IMG/VR virus record: IMGVR_UViG_3300042453_004296
Span: 1 to 64,000 of that record
Source: a virus
DNA: 64,000 bases
Direction: 5' to 3' (one strand)
Every line of letters begins with the position of its first letter. Positions within the stretch are counted from its first letter, which is position 1. The notes beneath the pieces are model-generated. The model saw only the letters and a list, made by a program, of their open reading frames with translations, was not told the origin of the DNA and did no database searches. Shown here piece after piece: positions 59,118 through 64,000 of this stretch. The translations under genes were made by a program, and so were the position numbers.

Positions 59118-59354
59118 TTATTTATTTAAACTCATACCTTCGTATCTCAATAATGAATTACAAATGTAACTCTGGATTCGAGATATGCTTTTACAAGCAT
59201 TTACATTATCAATTATTACTTTTTTGTCTTCGTCTTTAATGTTCTTATTATTAACGAATTCGGTAATAAATTGTTTTGCTTGATTAACATCTCTGATGCT
59301 AAATACTTCGAATGCGATCTGCTCGAAGATTGATTTGATTTGAAATTTGCTCAT
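59118..59354 (-). CDS. Small helical protein, unknown
   Basis: The 78-residue product (MSKFQIKSIFEQIAFEVFSI) is helical and basic in the middle (NNKNIKDEDKKVIIDN). A host-type promoter lies 17 bases upstream. Unknown function. Confidence 0.55.
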   Translation of the reverse strand: MSKFQIKSIFEQIAFEVFSIRDVNQAKQFITEFVNNKNIKDEDKKVIIDNVNACKSISRIQSYICNSLLRYEGMSLNK

Positions 59355-59370
59355 GTGTTTTAATTTTCTA

Positions 59371-59402
59371 TAAATGTACGACCAAACTTACATAAGGCCA
59401 AA
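59371..59402 (-). promoter_or_regulatory. Host-type promoter
   Basis: TTTG (59399-59402), 20 bases, TACATTTA (59371-59378). Confidence 0.75.
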
Positions 59403-59432
59403 AAAGTAGCGGTCACCTTTGTGAACCGCTAC
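59398..59432 (-). terminator. Rho-independent terminator overlapping a promoter
   Basis: Stem GTAGCGGTTCAC-AAA-GTGACCGCTAC (59406-59432, small mismatch) followed by six T on the minus strand. The T-run is shared with the TTTG region of the next promoter. Confidence 0.8.
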
Positions 59433-59462
59433 CCCAAAACACACACATGGCTAGTGCTAGGC

Positions 59463-59666
59463 TTACGCCACTACACTATTCTTCTGGCGACGAGCACTGA
59501 TGCTATACATCGCGTTAGCAACCTTGTCATTGACATTTCGGTTACCATTCATAATACTTGTAACGTGACTAGCTGAGTAGCCTGTCATTTCTGAGATGCG
59601 ACTCACATCACCTGAACGTTTGCGGGCTGTAAAAAACGCCTGCTTTGCTGTACGATTTAACTTCAT
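59463..59666 (-). CDS. Helix-turn-helix regulator, Cro/XRE-like
   Basis: The 67-residue product has FFTARKRSGDVSRISEMTGY and SASHVTSIMNGNRNVNDKVA (about residues 11-50), the layout of a Cro/C1-type HTH with the second helix binding DNA. It ends basic (RRQKNSVVA). It likely controls early phage or host genes. It follows the hairpin-rich gap downstream of the tRNA-Leu gene. Confidence 0.8.
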   Translation of the reverse strand: MKLNRTAKQAFFTARKRSGDVSRISEMTGYSASHVTSIMNGNRNVNDKVANAMYSISARRQKNSVVA

Positions 59667-59739
59667 AACTTATTTATTTAATTATTTATATTCTAATATA
59701 ATATCGTCTGATCAATCCTCCAACCTACTTTACAACTTC

Positions 59740-59787
59740 ATCCACCCGAAGGTGAGAACCCAGGCTGATCAGGCCTAGGTTCTAAAT
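59740..59787. repeat. Stable hairpin pair, possibly terminator or RNA element
   Basis: AGAACCCAGGC...GGCCTAGGTTCT (plus strand, about 59756-59784) forms an 11-bp stem with one mismatch around TGATCA. Next to it CACC-CGAA-GGTG (UUCG-type loop on the other strand) forms a second hairpin. No T-run follows. Confidence 0.45.
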
Positions 59788-59970
59788 GGGAGCTTTGCAT
59801 CGCTTTCGAATCCCATGAGTGAGTGGTTTTTCGTCTAGCGGGCGTACGTTCCCACTGATATAGCCTTGCCTAAGGGCCTCCCTCATTTGTATTGATGTTA
59901 TGGTCTGACTTGTATACAGACGGTACCCCTTTAAATTACTCACTAACCCTAGGTGTAGGTAGCATAACAA
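59782..59970 (-). CDS. Possible small protein downstream of tRNA-Leu (doubtful)
   Basis: A 62-codon frame (an inner Met gives MREALRQGYISGNVRPLDEK) covers this otherwise featureless gap between tRNA-Leu and the HTH gene. Composition is protein-like in its last 35 residues (basic, Arg/Lys). There is no promoter or leader of the type used by neighbours. It may instead be structured RNA. Confidence 0.3.
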   Translation of the reverse strand: MLCYLHLGLVSNLKGYRLYTSQTITSIQMREALRQGYISGNVRPLDEKPLTHGIRKRCKAPI

Positions 59971-59980
59971 TCCTTTTTAG

Positions 59981-60066
59981 TAGCCGGGGTGGGAATCGAA
60001 CCCACACTGCCATTTCTGGCAACAGGATTTTAAGTCCTGCGTGTCTACCTGTTTCACCACCCGGCC
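59981..60066 (-). tRNA. tRNA-Leu (anticodon TAA)
   Basis: The 86-base class II tRNA has acceptor GGCCGGG/CCCGGCT, D-region TGGTGAAACAGGTAGACAC, anticodon stem CAGGA/TCCTG with loop CTTAAAA (TAA), a long variable arm (TTGCCAGAAATGGCAG) and T-arm GTGGG-TTCGATT-CCCAC. The 3' CCA is not encoded. Confidence 0.93.
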
Positions 60067-60071
60067 GAGTG

Positions 60072-60095
60072 GGGGCCCAATCGTCACCGGGCCCC
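60072..60095 (-). terminator. GC-rich hairpin between the RGRP protein gene and tRNA-Leu
   Basis: GGGGCCC and GGGCCCC with a 10-base loop form a 7-bp stem on the minus strand, six bases before the tRNA. It may end the mRNA or guide processing of the tRNA 5' end. Confidence 0.5.
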
Positions 60096-60102
60096 AGCAG
60101 CA

Positions 60103-60396
60103 TTACGCTGCTGCTTCAGTCTCTTTAGCCTTAGCTGGGCGACCGCGTTTAACGATTCCACCATTTGCTTCGGCGCGTGCTGCGCGAGCTGCTAAACGTG
60201 CTTGACGGGCTGATCCCTCTACTACGGGACGACCTCTTTGTTTTGTTCCTTCTGGTTCCATAACCTTGATTTTGATTTTTAAATTATTTTGTTTATTAAA
60301 CTCTGCAATCATTTCTTCAAGTACAACTGACTTGATAGTGCTTGCTTTTTTGATTCCTGCTTTTGTTGCTGTTGCTACTAATTCTTGTCTGTTCAT
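60103..60396 (-). CDS. Basic protein with AT-hook-like RGRP motifs
   Basis: The ATG at 60396 is chosen because the promoter -7 box is at 60422-60429; a longer frame (to 60435) would start upstream of the transcription start. The 97-residue protein (MNRQELVATATKAGIKKAST) has a helical N-terminus and then two RGRP motifs (QRGRPVVEG at about 54, KRGRPAKAKE at about 84) separated by an Ala/Arg-rich helix. AT-hooks bind the minor groove of AT-rich DNA, so it may coat phage or host DNA. Confidence 0.72.
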   Translation of the reverse strand: MNRQELVATATKAGIKKASTIKSVVLEEMIAEFNKQNNLKIKIKVMEPEGTKQRGRPVVEGSARQARLAARAARAEANGGIVKRGRPAKAKETEAAA

Positions 60397-60421
60397 GTGT
60401 TTATGTTTTTTAATTATTTTA

Positions 60422-60453
60422 TAAATGTACGACACTAACTTTGCAATGGCACG
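60422..60453 (-). promoter_or_regulatory. Variant promoter with CGTG upstream box
   Basis: TACATTTA (60422-60429), 20-base spacer, CGTG (60450-60453) inside AAGACGTGCC on the minus strand. Confidence 0.6.
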
Positions 60454-60459
60454 TCTTTT

Positions 60460-60684
60460 CTAACTTTCTTCTTCTTCTTCTGCATCCATGTTTTCAACCC
60501 ACACCTCGTCACTCTCACCTACATAATACACTGCGATACCGTAATGGTCAAACCTACCATTGTCTTTTAGATAATTGACAATGTCATCATCTATGTAATG
60601 AGCATCCAACTCATATACTTCGCTTTCTTCTAAATTTGAGAATCTCTCATAATTCTCTTCTACAAACAATTTTAATTTATCCAT
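60460..60684 (-). CDS. Small acidic protein
   Basis: The 74-residue product (MDKLKLFVEENYERFSNLEE) is acidic, ends MDAEEEEES and has an alpha/beta core (FDHYGIAVYYVGESDEVWVE). No known family. It is a one-gene unit between two CGTG-variant promoters. Confidence 0.55.
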   Translation of the reverse strand: MDKLKLFVEENYERFSNLEESEVYELDAHYIDDDIVNYLKDNGRFDHYGIAVYYVGESDEVWVENMDAEEEEES

Positions 60685-60707
60685 TTCTATGTGTTTTAAT
60701 TATGCTG

Positions 60708-60739
60708 TAAATGTACGACACATATCTTGCAGTGGCACG
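60708..60739 (-). promoter_or_regulatory. Variant promoter with CGTG upstream box
   Basis: TACATTTA (60708-60715), 20-base spacer, CGTG (60736-60739) inside AGAGACGTGCC on the minus strand. Confidence 0.6.
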
Positions 60740-60745
60740 TCTCTT

Positions 60746-61201
60746 CTAATTTTCTCTCAAATATTTTTCTGCTTGAGTCCAGTTCTGGAACCATGGGTTG
60801 TCAGCGTAGCTGTTTACTCCCACATTTAAGTTTATTCCACCTGGGAAGTGATAGTCGATGTGTCTCAACACTTGCTGCACCAGTGAAGACTTGACGTACA
60901 CCCAAAACTGGCCACCTTCACTGTCGTACTGGATCCCCTCACCTGCCTTAAATACGGTCTGGAGCGAATGCTCAATATCGTAGTGCGATAATTCTCCTTC
61001 AGCACATCCCGTTAAACAAATAGATAACTTCTCACTAGCTGGGATCAATGCCTTGATATCATTTTCAATCTCTTCGGCAAACATCCTGTAAGTGTCTCTC
61101 TCAAACTGGGTTGGTTCCCTGTCTTTGTAAGTTTCTTCCCACGCGCTTTTTTGCTTTACGATTAATTGGGCTACTTTCTTTTTGATTTCTTGTGTTGTCA
61201 T
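60746..61201 (-). CDS. Unknown early protein
   Basis: The 151-residue product (MTTQEIKKKVAQLIVKQKSA) has a helical N-terminus and a beta-rich C-terminal part (QFWVYVKSSLVQQVLRHIDY). A host-type promoter lies upstream. No family is recognised. Confidence 0.6.
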   Translation of the reverse strand: MTTQEIKKKVAQLIVKQKSAWEETYKDREPTQFERDTYRMFAEEIENDIKALIPASEKLSICLTGCAEGELSHYDIEHSLQTVFKAGEGIQYDSEGGQFWVYVKSSLVQQVLRHIDYHFPGGINLNVGVNSYADNPWFQNWTQAEKYLREN

Positions 61202-61217
61202 GTGTTTTAATTTTTTC

Positions 61218-61249
61218 TAAATGTACGACACGCTTTTTAAATATCCAAA
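61218..61249 (-). promoter_or_regulatory. Host-type promoter
   Basis: TTTG (61246-61249), 20 bases, TACATTTA (61218-61225). Confidence 0.75.
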
Positions 61250-61266
61250 TAAGCTGTGATCTATTT

Positions 61267-61536
61267 CTAATCCAACTTAATAATAATAGCCTCAGAAAAA
61301 GTCCATCCTACATACTCTAATTCATGATTAATGCCTAATTTTTCACAAAATGAGGTTAATTTACTTTTAGTTATACTAACACCATCATAAAATGCATTTA
61401 CAATTTCAAACTGGTTTTCACGATAATTCATACGCATCATAGGATACGCATTGAATTTATCATAAATCAATTTTTTAAATTCCTTTACTGTAATATTAGT
61501 GTTAGGAATTACTTTAGAGGTGTGTTTTTGTTCCAT
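61267..61536 (-). CDS. Unknown small protein with probably leaderless mRNA
   Basis: The 89-residue product (MEQKHTSKVIPNTNITVKEF) has an alpha/beta layout. The promoter -7 box ends at 61541, so the ATG (61534-61536) lies about 4 bases downstream, at the expected transcription start. Confidence 0.6.
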   Translation of the reverse strand: MEQKHTSKVIPNTNITVKEFKKLIYDKFNAYPMMRMNYRENQFEIVNAFYDGVSITKSKLTSFCEKLGINHELEYVGWTFSEAIIIKLD

Positions 61537-61540
61537 GCTC

Positions 61541-61572
61541 TAAATGTACGACACATTCTCTGGGTAGCCAAA
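61541..61572 (-). promoter_or_regulatory. Host-type promoter giving leaderless mRNA
   Basis: TTTG (61569-61572), 20 bases, TACATTTA (61541-61548) with GTCG; only four bases to the ATG. Confidence 0.72.
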
Positions 61573-61940
61573 CAGGTTGTTCCTTCTGTTTGCTCCTTCT
61601 GCTCCTCCTGAATATGTATAATGGAATTTCAATTCGTGAAGACGACACATTCGGCAGGTACGGAAAATCACTGAAGCTAGTAATGAATGGAAATCAATGA
61701 TCAAGGTGAGCGGATAGATAGACTCACACCTACATACCAAAAAAGAACAGGCGCCACGGCGCCCACCATTGTCTTTGGTTTCCCAGTCCGCTCCTCCTAG
61801 TCCGTTCCTCCTAGGCTGCTCCTCCTGCTGCTCCCTCTGTCTGATCCTCCTGCGGATCCCAGGCTGTTCCTCCTGCGCGCGCACAGGGTACTGTCCCCGG
61901 ACCCACATTTGATTTACTCCACTGCCTCCACACTGTTACA

Positions 61941-61958
61941 CCCCCCCCCCCCCCCCCC
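61941..61958. repeat. 18-base C homopolymer
   Basis: A run of eighteen C lies just downstream of the promoter at 61994 (as G-run in the transcript). Such runs often vary in length or are assembly-sensitive. Confidence 0.9.
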
Positions 61959-61993
61959 ACGCAGTCCTCTCCCCTGGGTCTTGCAACCTGTCC

Positions 61994-62025
61994 TAAAGGT
62001 ACGACAAAATTTTTAAAAAGCCAAA
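61994..62025 (-). promoter_or_regulatory. Host-type promoter facing the AGGAGG-repeat block
   Basis: TTTG (62022-62025), 20 bases, TACCTTTA (61994-62001), GTCG extension. The TAnnTTTA core is intact. No supported gene follows. Confidence 0.65.
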
Positions 62026-62395
62026 TCCTTTTTGATATTCTTTTTGTTCCTTTTGTTAATCTTTTTGCAAGAAAATTTGGGGGCCCCGGGGAGGGGTATT
62101 ACCCCCGCGCAAAAATGCAATAAACCATGCGTATATACTTTGTCGACAAAAGAGAGTGGAGGGGCGGGGCATGGGGGTTAATCCCCTCCCATCCTTATAC
62201 CACACACCATCTCACCCTCATTCCACATACTATTCTAATATATCCCTATCTACATATCTACGTTCCACCCTTAGACTAAGGTGGGTCACACTTGGTGACC
62301 CATTTCTAATCCTCCTACCCGCTCCCTCTGCTACCTCTTTCTAATCCTCCTGTCTGTTCCCTCTACTACATTTCTGTTACCTCTATCCGATCCTC

Positions 62396-62695
62396 CTACA
62401 CACCCGTTTCGAATGAATAATTTTCATCCGTCGTTGTTGTTGTTGTCGTTACTGGATTATTATTATATTCTCTAATTCCGCTCTTTCCCTCCATATGGAG
62501 TTCATAATACCGCTCACCATCTCTTATAGACCAATCTTGTATTCCATCTATAACATCTCTGTTATAAGCGTTAACTATCATCTCACGTTCTTGTTTCATC
62601 AACGTTTCTATGTTTTGAGACATCCAATAATGAAATTGGGTTTCACTCATTTTATAGTAGTTGTCTTTAATTTGTTGTAGTGGTGTTAGTGTCAT
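62396..62695 (-). CDS. Small phage protein, paralogue of the 71-residue gene
   Basis: The 99-residue product has KQEREMIVNAYNRDVIDGIQ and DGERYYELH, aligning with EREQIVDAYTECW and EAESYYNETYG of the gene at 62853-63068. The C-terminus has a run of seven Thr. It overlaps the 54-residue gene by 4 bases. This small family is widespread in phages of Bacteroidota as far as I recall. Confidence 0.65.
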   Translation of the reverse strand: MTLTPLQQIKDNYYKMSETQFHYWMSQNIETLMKQEREMIVNAYNRDVIDGIQDWSIRDGERYYELHMEGKSGIREYNNNPVTTTTTTTDENYSFETGV

Positions 62696-62856
62696 TTTTT
62701 CCTCCCTATTCTAATATGAATGCTAATGAATGTTAAACCTATTGTTAAAACATATTTGTAGTTAACAGCATACTTGGTATCAACAAATGATATTCCTAAG
62801 TCAAACCACCATTTTTTGTAGTCAAGTGTGTTTAGTATTATTTCAAGTTTTATCAT
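62692..62856 (-). CDS. Small protein between paralogues
   Basis: The 54-residue product (MIKLEIILNTLDYKKWWFDL) ends in one membrane-like helix (YKYVLTIGLTFISIHIRIG). It overlaps both neighbours by 4 bases (ATGA), forming a three-gene operon with the two paralogues. Confidence 0.55.
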   Translation of the reverse strand: MIKLEIILNTLDYKKWWFDLGISFVDTKYAVNYKYVLTIGLTFISIHIRIGRKK

Positions 62857-63068
62857 TTATCTCCATATGTTTCGTTGTAGTATGATTCCGCTTCTTTCAC
62901 TTTATGGAAACCATTACCACCGTCATTCATCCAACATTCCGTATAAGCATCTACAATCTGCTCACGTTCCATTTGTTTGGCTTGTTCTATTATCTCATCA
63001 CAATTTAAATCTGTAATTCCTTTAATATAACTTGCTAACCACTCAACCGCAGTTTGTTTGTTTTCCAT
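62853..63068 (-). CDS. Small phage protein of the EQIVDAY family
   Basis: The 71-residue product (MENKQTAVEWLASYIKGITD) holds EQAKQMEREQIVDAYTECW and AESYYNETYG. I recognise this short pattern from many Flavobacteriia/Bacteroidota phage genomes; its function is unknown. A host-type promoter lies 22 bases upstream. It leads the three-gene operon. Confidence 0.7.
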   Translation of the reverse strand: MENKQTAVEWLASYIKGITDLNCDEIIEQAKQMEREQIVDAYTECWMNDGGNGFHKVKEAESYYNETYGDK

Positions 63069-63090
63069 AATTATTTAGTTTTTATTTATA

Positions 63091-63122
63091 CTTAAATATA
63101 CGACCAATTATTTGGAAAGCCA
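63091..63122 (-). promoter_or_regulatory. Host-type promoter
   Basis: TTTG (63119-63122), 20 bases, TATATTTA (63091-63098). Confidence 0.75.
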
Positions 63123-63125
63123 AAT

Positions 63126-63377
63126 TTATATTTTATCTTTCCATTCCCAACCTAAACATACCTTCATCATTGTACGATGAAACCAATTAGGTTTAGTTTT
63201 AAAACAAATACAAAATCCAATCTCACCTCCTAAACAGTACATACCAACATGTTTAGGTATTGCAGATATACACATTGATGCGTTGTTTTGAACTACATCA
63301 TCAGCATATTCGCTAACTTGTTGTTTGATATGCTCTGGTGTCTCGTTCATTAGACGTTCTACTGTTTTAGTTTTCAT
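63126..63377 (-). CDS. Small protein, unknown
   Basis: The 83-residue product (MKTKTVERLMNETPEHIKQQ) has Cys residues (MYCLGGEIGFCICFK) in a hydrophobic centre and a C-terminal helix (HRTMMKVCLGWEWKD). It overlaps the upstream gene by 11 bases. No domain is recognised. Confidence 0.55.
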   Translation of the reverse strand: MKTKTVERLMNETPEHIKQQVSEYADDVVQNNASMCISAIPKHVGMYCLGGEIGFCICFKTKPNWFHRTMMKVCLGWEWKDKI

Positions 63378-63717
63378 CTTCTAAGTTTATATTTGTTAGT
63401 TCAATGAGTGCTTCTTTTTGAATATCCACTTCATATTTTGTTGTTGGATAAAATTCTATACAATATACTCTAACATCCTCTGGCTCTAACCCTCCGTTCA
63501 TATCATCTACTTCATATCGATATGTTCCTTCAAACTCATCTGGGTACTTACTATCATATGGGGTCCAATCAAGATATTTTGCTTTTGGATCTGTTCCTAT
63601 TCCATAGTACTCATCTAAACCTGCTTTAAGGTCCTCTTGTGTATGAGCAGTCATTATTGGTTTACCCCATTCCGATACTGCTACGTATGTTACTCTAATA
63701 TATGTTCTTACAGCCAT
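63367..63717 (-). CDS. Unknown small protein
   Basis: The 116-residue product (MAVRTYIRVTYVAVSEWGKP) is an alpha/beta protein with acidic and aromatic residues. Its ATG overlaps the stop of the partial gene at the window edge by several bases. No function is known. Confidence 0.55.
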   Translation of the reverse strand: MAVRTYIRVTYVAVSEWGKPIMTAHTQEDLKAGLDEYYGIGTDPKAKYLDWTPYDSKYPDEFEGTYRYEVDDMNGGLEPEDVRVYCIEFYPTTKYEVDIQKEALIELTNINLEDEN

Positions 63718-64000
63718 CCTTCTTGTTTTAATACTTTTAAAAATGCTTTAAATTCTGCTTCACCTTGTGGACATACTTCTTTTCTTAATTCCACTAATGA
63801 TTCAGGATTGTTGTTTAGTACTCCCTTCACCCATGTTATATTATCCCAAAGATCTTCTACCCATGGTTTGGTTCGTTTATCTTTAAACTCAATATCACAA
63901 TCATAATACTCCCAATCTGAACCAGGTTTTCTTATTATAGTGGCTTCAAAAACATACTTATCACTCTCATATGATATTCCTCTAAAGCGAATAACATTAT
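63708..64000 (-). CDS. Partial gene at window end, unknown
   Basis: The 5' part lies outside the window. The visible 96 codons encode NVIRFRGISYESDKYVFEAT, then WVEDLWDNITWVKGVLNN and end FKAFLKVLKQEGWL. The stop overlaps the start of the next gene by 10 bases. No family is recognised. Confidence 0.55.
   Translation of the reverse strand, partial: NVIRFRGISYESDKYVFEATIIRKPGSDWEYYDCDIEFKDKRTKPWVEDLWDNITWVKGVLNNNPESLVELRKEVCPQGEAEFKAFLKVLKQEGWL

Larger units (their letters stand above)
61573..62399. repeat. Tandem AGGAGG/CCTCCT-repeat non-coding block
   Basis: About 830 bases without a convincing gene. The motif TCCTCCT (plus strand; AGGAGGA on minus) occurs about nine times, with degenerate copies (TCCTTCT, TCCCTCT) between: clusters near 61605, 61793-61875 and 62310-62396. 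Also present are an 18-base C run (61941-61958), hairpins around GGGGTATTACCCC and GGGGTTAATCCCC, and a host-type promoter at 61994-62025 that would transcribe the 61.6-62.0 kb part. A 122-codon minus frame here is repeat-derived and doubtful. Confidence 0.55.

Noticed and set aside
61540-61908. A 122-codon minus-strand frame (MWVRGQYPVR...)
   Set aside because: It is made by the AGGAGG repeats, has no domain-like composition and no start context like those of real early genes.
61573-62399. CRISPR array in the repeat block
   Set aside because: Units are 7-10 bases with irregular spacing and no constant repeat-spacer structure.

Overview
This window looks like part of the genome of a large T4-type myovirus. 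The hallmark genes are a gp17-like large terminase, gp20-like portal, gp21-like prohead protease, gp22-like scaffold, gp23-like major capsid protein, gp6- and gp25-like baseplate wedge proteins, a gp5-like spike, and a gp55-like late sigma factor. The host is probably a member of the Bacteroidota (inference). Gene starts lack Shine-Dalgarno sequences. About fourteen promoters match the Bacteroidota sigma-ABfr pattern (TTTG, exactly 20 bases, TAnnTTTA). The genome is AT-rich. Nearly everything is transcribed leftward (minus strand).

Layout, in transcription order from high to low coordinates. 62-64 kb and 52-61.5 kb: an early/accessory region of small genes, many behind their own host-type promoter and sharing a leader ending ACACATG. 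It holds a RecA-fold ATPase, an HTH protein, an RGRP-rich protein, small membrane proteins, lipoproteins, a T5orf172-type GIY-YIG protein, tRNA-Leu(TAA), two tRNAs with anticodon CAT (one initiator-like), two aberrant tRNA-like RNAs, and a non-coding block with tandem CCTCCT/AGGAGG repeats behind a promoter. 49-52 kb: an HD hydrolase and the gp55-like sigma factor. 31-49 kb: baseplate and tail genes, interrupted by one opposite-strand lipoprotein moron with its own host-type promoter. 29-31 kb: GIY-YIG-like protein, CHC2/TOPRIM primase, RecB-like nuclease. 15-29 kb: a long series of putative internal virion proteins, a spanin-like lysis pair, a histone-H1-like protein, a DEDDy exonuclease and a zinc metallopeptidase. 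12-15 kb: a NadR-like kinase, glycosyltransferase, MORN-like protein, FAD oxidoreductase and PRTase-like protein. 1-12 kb: terminase, portal, core genes, protease, scaffold, capsid, PhoH.

The most notable pattern is a family of about twenty otherwise unrelated proteins that begin with a short amphipathic helix (for example MKKSELIQLIKEEL) followed within about 10-30 residues by one or more (L/I)-x-E sites. That is the cleavage signature of the gp21 protease encoded here. By analogy with T4 capsid-targeting sequences, these are likely cargo packed into the prohead and injected with DNA. The cargo includes enzymes (a GNAT acetyltransferase, a PRTase-like protein) and basic Cys-rich proteins. 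A second pattern is a two-class promoter system. Host-type promoters serve early genes, and a lone ATATTTATA element (the reverse complement of the T4 late octamer plus one base) precedes about eighteen late genes, probably read by the gp55-like sigma factor.
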